NCBI RefSeq assembly: GCF_030646015.1
Contig: NZ_JAUSLT010000093.1
Location: 1 to 48,062 of the forward strand
Direction of reading: 5' to 3'
From: Bradyrhizobium sp.
Lineage (GTDB): Bacteria; Pseudomonadota; Alphaproteobacteria; Rhizobiales; Xanthobacteraceae
DNA: 48,062 nt
Shown: positions 1 through 7,898 of the stretch, piece by piece
Layout of the letters: each line of letters begins with the position of its first letter
Numbering within the stretch: position 1 is the first letter of the stretch
The notes under the pieces: generated by a model
Seen by the model: only the letters and a program-made list of their open reading frames with translations
Database searches by the model: none
What the model was told of the DNA's origin: nothing
Translations under genes and position numbers: made by a program

Positions 1-30
1 AGCGCGAGATAAGCCGTCAAGCCATTGCGC

Positions 31-133
31 AGGGAATGTCGGATGTTCTCCGCTGCCCTGTATGCTCGTGTGCGCCTTTTTCGCACAATTTTGCACACGA
101 GACCGCGGGTGCAGCGCGCATCCGGCATTCCCT
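31..133. repeat. Nested stem-loop intergenic repeat
   Basis: Two nested inverted repeats are visible. The outer arms are at 31-45 and 119-133 (15 bp, one mismatch; AGGGAATGTCGGATG against its complement). The inner arms CTCGTGTGC (65-73) and GCACACGAG (93-101) are perfect and enclose a T-rich loop. From memory this resembles a dispersed intergenic element common in Bradyrhizobium genomes. No open frame here looks coding. Confidence 0.75.
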
Positions 134-220
134 GCTCCCTCGTTGGAGGGACAACGAAATGAAAACCTCGGGCAAATCGTGCCGCGAGAAGGTTTAGCCG
201 TGTGCGTTGTTCTTTTTCCC

Positions 221-367
221 TTCTCCCCTTGTGGGAGAAGGTGGCGCGCGGAGCGCGCCGGATGAGGGGTATCTATCCGCGGGCAGAACTGCGCGTTGAG
301 GCAACCCCTCGCCCGTCTCGAATGCGCGACGCGCATTCGATCCACCCTCTCCCACAAGGGGAGAGGG
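221..367. repeat. Compound palindromic repeat (RPE/REP-like)
   Basis: A block of stacked palindromes: TTCTCCCC-TTGT-GGGAGAAGG at 221-241, GGCGCGC-GGA-GCGCGCC at 243-259, TCGAATGCGC-GAC-GCGCATTCGA at 318-340, and CCCTCTCCC-ACAA-GGGGAGAGGG at 345-367. The first and last are inverted copies of one another, so the whole block could fold into one long structure. It lies just beyond the 3' end of the acyl-CoA dehydrogenase gene and may act as its terminator or an mRNA-stabilising end. This type of element is common between genes in Bradyrhizobium. Confidence 0.75.
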
Positions 368-399
368 GAAGACGGCACCTTGCTCGCTGCTAGTTGGCC

Positions 400-2184
400 T
401 CACCCCAGCAGCACCGCGTCGGCGCCGTTCACCGCTTCGGCGCTGTCCATCACCGTGCGTTCCAGCGAGCCGGCCTGCACCGTGATGTTCTCGGCAAAGA
501 ACCGCGCCAGCGTCACGTAGCGCGCGGGATCGCCGGCGCCTTCGCCGAGATCGCGGGCGGCGAGCGCCTCGCCGGCCAGCATGCAGCCACCGAGCGTCGA
601 GCCGAACAGCCGCAGATACGGCGTGGCGCCCGCCAGTGCCTCGTTCGGCGCCGAGGTGACGCGCTCCAGCAGCCACTTGCTGGTGCGCTCCAGCGAACCC
701 AGCGCGTCGCGCAGTTTCGCGCCGGTGGTGCCGAACGCGGGATCGTTCGAGGCTTCGACCTTGGTGACGATGCCGGAGAGTTCCTGAAGCAGCGTCCAGA
801 CCGCAGCACCGCCATTGGCGGCGAGCTTGCGGGTCACCAGGTCGATCGACTGGATGCCGTTGGTGCCTTCATAGATCGCGGTGATGCGGGCATCGCGGTA
901 ATGCTGGGCGGCGCCGGTCTCCTCGATGAATCCCATGCCGCCATGGATCTGGACGCCGAGCGACGACACCTCGTTGCCGATGTCGGTGGAGAACGCCTTG
1001 GCGATCGGCGTCAGCAGCGCGCCGCGCGCCGCGGCGTCGCCGCGCACCTTGGCGTCGGTCGCGCGCGTGGCGACGTCGAGTGCGACCGCGGTGGCGTAGC
1101 AGATGGTGCGCGCGGCGGCGGTGAGCGCGCGCATCTGCATCAGCATCCGCTTGACGTCGGGATGCGCGATGATCGGGTCCATCCCTTCGCCCTGCTTGCC
1201 GACAGCGCGGCCCTGCCGTCGTTCCTGTGCGAACGCCAGCGCCTGCTGGTAGGCGCGGTCGGCAATGCCGACGCCTTCGAGGCCGACGCCGAGCCGGGCC
1301 TGGTTCATCATCGTGAACATGCAGTGCATGCCGCGGTTTTCCTCGCCGATCAGGTAGCCGACCGCGCCGCCCTTATCGCCCATCGTCATGGTGCAGGTCG
1401 GCGAGGCATGCATGCCGAGCTTGTGCTCGACGCCGGAGGGATAGATGTCGTTGCGCATCCCGAGCGAGCCATCGGCATTGACCATGAATTTCGGGATCAA
1501 AAACAGCGAAATGCCCTTGGTGCCCGCGGGCGCATCGGGCAACCGGGCCAGCACGAAATGCACGATGTTGTCGGTCATGTCGTGATCGCCATAGGTGATG
1601 AAGATTTTCGTACCCTTGATCCGGTACGTGCCGTCGGGCGACCGCTCGGCGCGGCTGCGCAGCGCGCCGACGTCGGAACCCGCCTGCGGCTCGGTGAGTT
1701 GCATGGTGCCGGTCCATTCGCCCGACACCATCTTTTCGAGATAGATTTTTTTCAGCTCGTCGCTGCCATGGGCGTCGAGCGCCTCGATCGCGCTCAGCGT
1801 CAGCAGCGGGCAGAGCCCGAAGGCGATGTTCGACGCGCTCCAGATCTCGGTGCAGGCGGCGTTGATCGCCAGCGGCAGGCCCTGGCCGCCGAACGCTTCC
1901 GGACCCGACACCGCGTTCCAGCCCGCCGCGATCCAGCGCTGATACGCATCGGGCCAGCCGGGGGCGGTGGTGACCTTGTCGTTCTCGAGCTTGATGCCGT
2001 GCTCGTCGCCGACCCGGTTGAGCGGCGCCAGCACATCGGAAGCGAACTTTCCGGCTTCCTCCAGCACGGCGGCGGCGATGTCGCCGTCGAAATCGCCGTA
2101 ATGGCCGGCCTTCACCGCGGCCTGCAGGCCCGCGCCGTGATTGAGGGCCAGCAGCATGTCGTTAACAGGCGCGCGGTAGGTCAT
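400..2184 (-). CDS. Acyl-CoA dehydrogenase, DmdC-like
   Basis: A 594-residue FAD-dependent acyl-CoA dehydrogenase, which removes two hydrogens from an acyl-CoA and passes electrons to ETF. The length fits the long subfamily that includes 3-methylmercaptopropionyl-CoA dehydrogenase (DmdC), which has an extra C-terminal helical domain, rather than the ~380-residue classical enzymes. Visible motifs are the flavin-contact segment LTEPQAGSDVGA (about residues 163-174), WTGTMQLTEP just before it, and IYEGTNGIQ near residue 438, where this family keeps its catalytic glutamate. I start at the ATG whose complement is at 2182-2184, because the protein from there (MTYRAPVNDMLLAL) has the typical family N-terminus; 16 further in-frame codons upstream are unlikely to be translated. 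It stands alone on the minus strand. Substrate cannot be fixed from sequence; DmdC-like does not prove DMSP metabolism. Confidence 0.92.
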   Translation of the reverse strand: MTYRAPVNDMLLALNHGAGLQAAVKAGHYGDFDGDIAAAVLEEAGKFASDVLAPLNRVGDEHGIKLENDKVTTAPGWPDAYQRWIAAGWNAVSGPEAFGGQGLPLAINAACTEIWSASNIAFGLCPLLTLSAIEALDAHGSDELKKIYLEKMVSGEWTGTMQLTEPQAGSDVGALRSRAERSPDGTYRIKGTKIFITYGDHDMTDNIVHFVLARLPDAPAGTKGISLFLIPKFMVNADGSLGMRNDIYPSGVEHKLGMHASPTCTMTMGDKGGAVGYLIGEENRGMHCMFTMMNQARLGVGLEGVGIADRAYQQALAFAQERRQGRAVGKQGEGMDPIIAHPDVKRMLMQMRALTAAARTICYATAVALDVATRATDAKVRGDAAARGALLTPIAKAFSTDIGNEVSSLGVQIHGGMGFIEETGAAQHYRDARITAIYEGTNGIQSIDLVTRKLAANGGAAVWTLLQELSGIVTKVEASNDPAFGTTGAKLRDALGSLERTSKWLLERVTSAPNEALAGATPYLRLFGSTLGGCMLAGEALAARDLGEGAGDPARYVTLARFFAENITVQAGSLERTVMDSAEAVNGADAVLLG

Positions 2185-2483
2185 GGCGGCGTCTCGCTTT
2201 GGGACGGGAACGGAGGGCTGCCGTCTTCCCACGAAACCCCGGTTCTCTCAACTCATACGTGGCGAGACCGGATGGGTTGCAAATGGCGCGGCCGCGCCAT
2301 TTGGGCCGAAGTTCACCCGGTTCACGTGACGGATTACTCTATATACCGGGCAAAGCAGGCCGGCTCGGGTCCAGGCCGAAATTCGGCGGATAGGCGGTTG
2401 AAATGGCTCAACTCCCTCTATAGACCGGCGTTGCCAGAGGAATGCACGGCGAGCCCCGTCCCGCCGCCTTCCAGACCGGTTTT

Positions 2484-2558
2484 TGGGGCGTCGCCAAGTG
2501 GTAAGGCAGGGGATTTTGATTCCCCCATGCGGAGGTTCGAATCCTCCCGCCCCAGCCA
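2484..2558 (+). tRNA. tRNA-Gln (anticodon TTG)
   Basis: A full cloverleaf is visible. The acceptor stem TGGGGCG (2484-2490) pairs with CGCCCCA (2548-2554), the D arm is GCC/GGC, the anticodon stem is GGGGA/TCCCC (2509-2513/2521-2525) with loop TTTTGAT and anticodon TTG at 2516-2518, and the T arm contains GGTTCGAATCC. The CCA end (2556-2558) is encoded. The gene is intact although an integrase remnant begins about 90 bases downstream, which fits use of the tRNA 3' end as an integration site that is rebuilt on insertion. Confidence 0.97.
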
Positions 2559-2647
2559 GCCAGCGCGGCGGCCCTTGAATCGGCCTGGCTGGGGAGCTGA
2601 TGTACAGCTCTGCGACACACTCCTGCTGCACAGGAAGTCGCGTTCCG

Positions 2648-3220
2648 ATGGCTGTCCACATCTTTCGCCGCGAGGCGACCTACTATTGGCGGCGCCGGAC
2701 CCCCCGCTCGCTTGCCATTTGCCTGGGCCGCCCGCGTCTTTTTATGAGCCTTCGAACGACGAGCCCGGTGATGGCGCGTCGGCTGGCAGCCCAACTCGAC
2801 GCCATTCTGGAAGACGCCGCGATGCTTGCCGAGGACACCGACCTGCACCTCTCACGGTCCCAAATCGAGACAATGCTTGGCGCTCGTTGAGCGGCAGCTG
2901 ACGAAGCTGGAGCGGGTGGCGCTCGCTGCGAAAAACGCGTTCGGTTTTGACATCGAACAGGCGAGGTCGGACGACAAGCGGGCCTTGTGGACCTATACCC
3001 TGCTCGACGCCCAGGGCGCCGCCGCGGCCGTGCGCCCCGAGGATCGTCTTCGCATGGCCGCCGACGGACTCTCGGACGCCGACATCGAGGCGGTGGACCG
3101 TCATCTGACCATGCTCCAGATGAATGCCCTGGTGCCGACAAAGCATCACATCCTTAGGCAAATGATCGAGGGCGTGGCGGCCGCGCCGACAGCCATGAAC
3201 ATGGGTGTGGCCCAAGGGAT
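2648..3220 (+). pseudogene. Tyrosine-recombinase integrase remnant (frameshifted)
   Basis: The ATG at 2648 opens a frame beginning MAVHIFRREATYYWRRRTP, which resembles the N-terminus of site-specific integrases found next to tRNA genes in Bradyrhizobium. That frame runs into a stop at 2888-2890. The protein continues in another frame from about 2890 (LTKLERVALAAKNAFGFDIE onward, then VPTKHHILRQMIEGVAAAPTA), so one frameshift with a small loss lies near 2880-2895. Similarity to the expected integrase ends near 3220. The catalytic C-terminal half with its R-H-R-Y residues is absent. I infer a dead island integrase that once used the neighbouring tRNA-Gln. Family assignment is from memory of such proteins. 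Confidence 0.7.
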
Positions 3221-3581
3221 CGTTTCGGACGCACGCTTGTTTGAGCTGGTCGAAATCCTTCTCGCTTCGAAGGCAGACGTCTCGTTGATTACCGAAATGG
3301 CGAGGCGAGGGGATCTGACCACGCTTGCGACGATCAATACGAAGTGCCCGAAACTCCTTCAGGCCGTCTTGACGTTGGCGCAGTTGGATGATGAAAGCGT
3401 AGTTGCCTTGAATGGCATTCTTCGCAACGCCTGTGAGGCATCTTCCGGCGCCGAGGAAGTGTTGAATGCTGCAGTCGCAGCGTCACAACATCCTGGTGAC
3501 GTTATGCGGTACCTCGAGGTCAACCGACGCGGTGGAGTGCGTGCTCGGGTTCTCAGATGGATCCTAAGGGGTGCGACCTAG
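3221..3581 (+). other. Unrecognised open tail fused to the integrase remnant
   Basis: The frame that carries the second part of the integrase remnant stays open to a stop at 3579-3581 and encodes about 119 residues (beginning near IVSDARLFELVEILLASKAD). The composition looks protein-like, with regular hydrophobic spacing and alternating helices, rather than random. I do not recognise it as integrase sequence. It may be the tail of another gene joined to the integrase stump by a deletion. No start codon or ribosome site of its own is evident. Confidence 0.35.
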
Positions 3582-3927
3582 CCTCGTTGCGCCAGTATCA
3601 CGGTGTTCCTCTGTTTATGTCACGCCAATAGGGGAACGGCCGCTTCTGGCGCAAAGCAGCCGGTCGTGGATACGTCCGTTCCTGGAGGCAGAACGGACGG
3701 TGCCTTGGTTTCCCCCCATGTCCGATTCTGACCCGACCGACATGCTGCCTTCAATCACCGCGCGAACCCAAACCCGGCCCCATTTACCATCGCGACGCGC
3801 GTGGTACGATCCGCTTGCGCGTCGCGAGTTAGGAGGACAACCGCCACGAACTGTTTGGACGGAAAGGTCCAGACGACATGGCATCCTCGCTCGCTTCGAA
3901 TCCGCTTCACAGGAGGGACGCTTGAGC
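3582..3927. other. Intergenic stretch with repeat and hairpin
   Basis: No gene is evident. It holds a copy of the short repeat described at 3640-3663 and a perfect inverted repeat CGTCCGTTC (3673-3681) / GAACGGACG (3691-3699) with a 9-base loop. The ribosome-binding site of the RidA-family gene, AGGAGGG, is at 3911-3917. Confidence 0.5.
3640..3663 (+). repeat. Short dispersed repeat, copy 1
   Basis: Contains CCGCTTCTGGCGCAAAGCAG, close to the other copies at 4437-4457, 6172-6192 and 29436-29460. The core is a short imperfect palindrome, CCGCTT...AAGCGG, around GGCGC. This is a common short intergenic element in Bradyrhizobium-type genomes; its function is unknown. Confidence 0.65.
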
Positions 3928-4329
3928 ATGAAAACGATCCGATCGCCCAAGGTGGCGGAGGCGCCGCCGCAGACTTGGTCCAGCATGAAAGTGGCAAACG
4001 GACATTTCCACATCGCGGGGATGACCGGCTCGGGGCCCAAGGGGGAGCACCCAGGCGACGACATGTACATTCAGGCCAAGTCGATCTTTCAGAAGTTCAA
4101 GGATCTGCTGGAGGCCGCGGGCGGGAAGATGAATGACATCATGTCTATCACGGTGTACGTCACCAATCTCGACGAGAACACCGAGGTGTGGCGCGCGCGC
4201 CGGGAGTTCTTCACCGGCGACTTTCCCTGCTCAACCTTGATCGAGGTAAAGCGCGTTGGTTCGCCAAAGGCCAGCCCGCCGCTCAAGGTGGAGATCAACG
4301 CGACCGGCGTAATCGGCGCGGGCGGCTAG
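3928..4329 (+). CDS. RidA/YjgF-family protein
   Basis: A 133-residue protein of the RidA (YjgF/YER057c/UK114) family. Members hydrolyse reactive enamine/imine intermediates released by PLP enzymes, and some act in degradation pathways as deaminases. The length is typical. Family features visible are a glycine-rich first third with GHFHIAGMTGSGPKG-like sequence, the conserved middle stretch MNDIMSITVYVTN, and the end LKVEINATGVIG. The start is the ATG at 3928, with AGGAGGG ten bases upstream; an in-frame TTG at 3922 is a less likely alternative. The gene is a single unit next to a broken IclR-type regulator and has no clear partner, so the specific substrate is unknown. N-terminal length and the divergent region before the final VEI suggest it is not housekeeping RidA itself. 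Confidence 0.85.
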   Translation: MKTIRSPKVAEAPPQTWSSMKVANGHFHIAGMTGSGPKGEHPGDDMYIQAKSIFQKFKDLLEAAGGKMNDIMSITVYVTNLDENTEVWRARREFFTGDFPCSTLIEVKRVGSPKASPPLKVEINATGVIGAGG

Positions 4330-4436
4330 TTCGCCGCTCCCGGGCGTCCCGTGCGCTTGTCGCAGAGAACCAGGATCTAACGGTCTGGGTAGGACAGCGA
4401 CAATTAACTGCGGGAGCGATCCCGCCTGATCGTCGG

Positions 4437-4457
4437 CTATTGGCGCAAAGCGGTCAT
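4437..4457 (+). repeat. Short dispersed repeat, partial copy
   Basis: Shares TTGGCGCAAAGCGG with the copies at 3640, 6172 and 29436 but lacks the left CCGCTT arm, so it is a degenerate or half copy. It lies downstream of the RidA-family gene and next to the 3' end of the IclR-type pseudogene. Confidence 0.5.
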
Positions 4458-4503
4458 GTCCGACCTAGGACAAATCGCTTAGATGAGTTTCCCTTGCGCC
4501 GTG

Positions 4504-5137
4504 TTAGAAGGACCACCGACGCTCGATTTCCTTCACGGCTATCTTCATGCTGGGTAGATATTTTCGGGCGGCGGCCTCGGGCGTCATCGACGACGAGAAG
4601 AAGATAAGGTTTAGGCTGCCGAGACCTAGGCCACGGCCCGGGATAGCCAAAGCGATGGCGCTGATGCCGGTTTCGGTTCCTCTGACCGACGATGCGTACC
4701 GATGCCTTCTTCGTTTGCAGCAAGATGTCATCGATGAAGCGGCGATCCTTCGCCACCCCTGCATCTTTCTCGACAAGCGAAGCGGTCAAGTCGAGCATCT
4801 CGGGACGCAATGCCGGCGGTGAGGCAGAGAGGATGGCCCTTCCGAGCGCGCTGCGCACCAGAGACGTCTTGTGACCCATCATGAACCGATGAACGGAGAA
4901 TGGACTGAAGGGGTGGGTGCTTTCTCGGATCAGAACCGAGCCGAGTTCGAAGACTCCGAAGTCGCTCGGCCAAGACACTTGGTCCAGCAGGCTGAACATC
5001 GCCGGAACCGCAGCCTGGCTCGATAGGTCTCGTGAAGAAACCCCTTCGTTCAGTTTGCGCACGTGTGGCGTGAGACCGAACAAGGCGTTCGTCTCATCGA
5101 ACGTTACGTACCCGTCATCCCGCAACATATCGAGCAA
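4504..5137 (-). pseudogene. IclR-family transcriptional regulator, broken
   Basis: Two minus-strand frames together spell most of an IclR-type regulator. The first (from about 5137 down to about 4710) gives the end of the winged helix (LRDDGYVTFDETNALFGLTP) and the start of the effector domain (HRFMMGHKTSLVRSALGRAI). The reading then jumps frame near 4700, and the C-terminal effector-domain part RYASSVRGTETGISAIALAI runs to a stop at 4504-4506. About ten residues usual between these blocks are also missing. No good start codon or complete first helices are visible upstream of 5137, so the 5' end is damaged too. I infer a non-functional gene. It may once have controlled the neighbouring RidA-family gene, but nothing here proves that. 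Confidence 0.75.
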
Positions 5138-6520
5138 AATTTTATGGCGCGATGCATGCGCCTGGATCGAAACTGTAGCTCTGCCTCAGTCGCACGGGTA
5201 AGCAACATGAACAAAATGGTCGCCGATAGCGCCTACGGCGCTCGGTGGCTGACTTACGCGCAGGATCAGACTCGTTCGGCCCTCCATCAATCCAAAGATT
5301 CACCGATTTCGATCATTCGCAGTGAAGACTTTGCGACGACGGTCCGTAGTAGTTCGGCAAATCTTAGTTGGAGAGGATATTTCATCGCGCCTTCGAGCTG
5401 AAGGATGCCCATCACTCTTGAGCCGGCACGCCCGTGAAGCGGTCGCGCAACCGTGTCGATGTGAAGCATGTTCGGGCAGGCAACCCAGGTATCGCGGACC
5501 GGACGAGCACGACCGTGTGGCTGAGGTCGTGGCGTTCACCGAAGCGGTAAAGCAAAAGCTCGGAAACTAATGTGGCAGCGCATGATGCCTCTTTGTCGGC
5601 CGCAGTTTTGCCGCTCCCGGCCGTCGCGGATCAGATCGCCGACAACGCGTCGCGTCTGTTGGCGGGCGACCAACTGCTTCGGGTGGGTCAGCAGAGCTTT
5701 TGGCTATTGAAATTCACAGAACCAGTGCAAGGAAAGAATCCAATGAACGAAACGCAGGCGACCAAAGGCAATGGACGAAACCTACACCTGGGCAAAGAAT
5801 GAGGGACTTGCGAAATGATCGTTGCCAACCTGCGGCTACTCGGTGCCAGCGCGCAAGCGCCTTGGGCGAGTGTTGCGCTGACCAATTGAACCCGCCGCGC
5901 AAAGCGGTCGCTGAGGCTGGCAGTTAGACCAAACTTTCTTACGCTGGCTCGACCTACTCAAACTTCCCCATGATGGACTGGAGCGAGAGTTCAAGTTTTT
6001 CAATTGGTTAGAAGGCGGCGTGTGCACGATGTGTGCACCGGGAGGTCAAAGAAAATCTAGCGACACCCAATGTAAGCAGGCTGAACTGAACGCGCTGCGG
6101 TGTCAGCGGCGGGCCGATGTTTCGGGTCGATTGCCGAAGATCCAACTCGCGGAATGAACGATTATGGAATGGCCGCTTTCGGCGCAAAGCGGACCTTCGT
6201 CAGTTCGAGCAACACTGCTTTCTGACGGGGCCGTTCTTGGCAACGCCGCGGGCGGGGAAGGGCCTCGCAGCCGGAGGGCTAGGTTGAATGTCTGCGCGGA
6301 CGTTTGCCAAACGCCATGTGGCCTTGCGGTCTGCTCCGCACGGTCCGCGATTGCTCCCTCGCTCATGACCGCCCGCAAAAATGAGACGCTTGGATATGGG
6401 CGGCGTGGGCTTTGGACGGCAGCTTTCCTGAAGGCGCGCCGGGGGGCGCGTCATGAGGCGTAACGGGGGAGATCCGGCGTGTGCCGGATTCTATCTCCAG
6501 CGTCACAGGGAGGAACAACA
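5138..6520. other. Gene-poor decayed stretch
   Basis: About 1.4 kb without a convincing gene. Short open frames exist on both strands (for example a minus-strand frame at 5287-5469), but none has a good start with a ribosome site, recognisable motifs or a persuasive length. The composition is less GC-rich than the flanking genes, which fits old foreign or decaying DNA. The only repeat seen is at 6172-6192. The solute-binding protein gene that follows has a good ribosome site at 6508-6514, so its promoter should lie in the last few hundred bases; I see no clear promoter motif. Confidence 0.5.
6172..6192 (+). repeat. Short dispersed repeat, copy 3
   Basis: GCCGCTTTCGGCGCAAAGCGG is a variant of the repeat also seen at 3640 and 29436. 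The outer CCGCTT and AAGCGG arms pair perfectly. It sits about 330 bases before the solute-binding protein gene. Confidence 0.65.
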
Positions 6521-7786
6521 ATGCGCAAGTCTTTGCTTGGCGCCGTGGCGATGGCCGCCCTTATGCTGCCCGGCGCAGCTCTCGCCCAGAGCGGCACCAT
6601 CAAGATCGGCATTCTGGTGGCGCTGGAAGGCGCCTTCGCGACCGGTGGCCAGGATGGTGTCCGAAATGTCGAACTGGCTCTCAAACAGGTGAACAACACC
6701 ATTGCCGGCAAAAAGATTGAAACTGTCGTCGCTCCGACGGATACCAAACCTGACACGACGGTTCGTATGGCTCGCAAGCTTATAGAGCAGGACAAGGTCG
6801 ACCTTATAATCGGCCCGCTTTCCGGCTCGGAAGGCATTGCCATGCGCGATTTTGCCAAAACCATCCCGGACAAGGTAGTGATCAACGGCATTTCCGGCGC
6901 GCTCGAGACGACCTGGGTCGATCCCGCGCCGAACTTCTACCGCTTCAATCTCGACGGCTCGCAATGGGGCTTCGGCCTCGGCAACTACGTCGTGAAGAAG
7001 AAAGGCTGGAAGAAGGTGGCAACGATCGCAGCCGATTACTCGTTCGGCTACACGAACTTCATGGGCTTTGCGGTGGACTTCTGCAAGTCGGGCGGCGACA
7101 TCGTCCAGCGGTTCTGGCAGCCGCTCGGCCAATCGGATTTCGGCGGGATCATCGCGCAGCTGCCGGACAATGTGGATGCGATCTACCTCGGCCTCGGCGG
7201 CACGGATGCGATCAACTTCCTCAATCAATATCAGCAGGCCGGTGAAAAGACCCGCTTGATCGGCGGCACCATCATGGCCGACCAGACGGTTCTGACGGCG
7301 AAAGGTAAAGCGAAAGACGTGCTGAAGGGCACGCCGACCTCCGGCCCCTTCGCCGCCGACAATACCGACCCGGCCTGGACCTCGTATGTGAAGCTCTATC
7401 AGGAAGGCTTCCCCGCCAAAGACCGCCTGCCATCGCCTTCGCTGTTCGGTCTGGGCTACTACACGGCCACGCTCGCGGCCATCAAAGGGCTTCAGGAGGC
7501 CGGGGGCGATCTATCGAACGGGCAGGCAAAGTTCAAGGAGGCTCTGAACAAGCTTCAACTCGACAGCCCCGTCGGCAAGATCACGCTGAACGAAAACCGG
7601 CAGGCGACCGGAACGGTCTTCGTCAACGAAGTGGTCGATGGGCCGGATGGCAACATGACCAGCAAGATGGTGGCCAAGACCGAAAACGTCAATCAGACGC
7701 TCGGCATGACGACGGCTCAGTTCAAGGCCATCGGGCTACCGTCGCGCGATGCGGTTGACTGCGCCAAGCTGCGCGCGGGCGGCTGA
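6521..7786 (+). CDS. ABC transporter substrate-binding protein, Leu/Ile/Val-type
   Basis: A 421-residue periplasmic binding protein of the branched-chain amino-acid type (Peripla_BP_6 / LivJ-LivK superfamily). It captures a ligand and delivers it to a LivHM permease. The ATG at 6521 follows AGGGAGGA, and the protein begins with a signal peptide (MRKSLLGAVAMAALML... ending ALAQ, cleavage near residues 22-23). Mature sequence starts with the usual TIKIGILVALEGAFATGG, which matches the first strand and ligand loop. Proteins of this class in soil alphaproteobacteria often bind aromatic acids, amides or short-chain acids, not only amino acids. The matching permease and ATPase genes start 2.3 kb downstream, separated by an alcohol dehydrogenase-like gene and an AraC regulator. 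A strong hairpin follows the gene at 7812-7840, a usual arrangement that lets the binding protein be made in excess. Confidence 0.93.
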   Translation: MRKSLLGAVAMAALMLPGAALAQSGTIKIGILVALEGAFATGGQDGVRNVELALKQVNNTIAGKKIETVVAPTDTKPDTTVRMARKLIEQDKVDLIIGPLSGSEGIAMRDFAKTIPDKVVINGISGALETTWVDPAPNFYRFNLDGSQWGFGLGNYVVKKKGWKKVATIAADYSFGYTNFMGFAVDFCKSGGDIVQRFWQPLGQSDFGGIIAQLPDNVDAIYLGLGGTDAINFLNQYQQAGEKTRLIGGTIMADQTVLTAKGKAKDVLKGTPTSGPFAADNTDPAWTSYVKLYQEGFPAKDRLPSPSLFGLGYYTATLAAIKGLQEAGGDLSNGQAKFKEALNKLQLDSPVGKITLNENRQATGTVFVNEVVDGPDGNMTSKMVAKTENVNQTLGMTTAQFKAIGLPSRDAVDCAKLRAGG

Positions 7787-7811
7787 GCCCGCCTGTCCCT
7801 GATGTCATCTT

Positions 7812-7840
7812 CGGTGGCCGGCGTTCTCGGCCGGCCACCG
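7812..7840 (+). terminator. Intercistronic hairpin after binding-protein gene
   Basis: A perfect 10-bp inverted repeat, CGGTGGCCGG (7812-7821) and CCGGCCACCG (7831-7840), with a 9-base loop. There is no T run after it, so it is more likely an mRNA-stabilising or partial-attenuation structure than a strong terminator. It would separate the level of the binding protein from that of the dehydrogenase gene that starts at 7899. Confidence 0.6.
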
Positions 7841-7898
7841 CTTCCTTCGAGAATTCCGCCATTGGACTCATGCGGCGGAAACGCCGGGAGCATCTCCG

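Noticed and set aside
394..2901. Long plus-strand open frame of 835 codons opposite the acyl-CoA dehydrogenase
   Set aside because: It is the antisense shadow of a clear dehydrogenase in GC-rich DNA; its composition is Arg/Gly/Ala-biased and no motif is present.
5287..5570. Short overlapping open frames on both strands
   Set aside because: No ribosome site, no recognisable motif and no persuasive length; treated as part of the decayed stretch.
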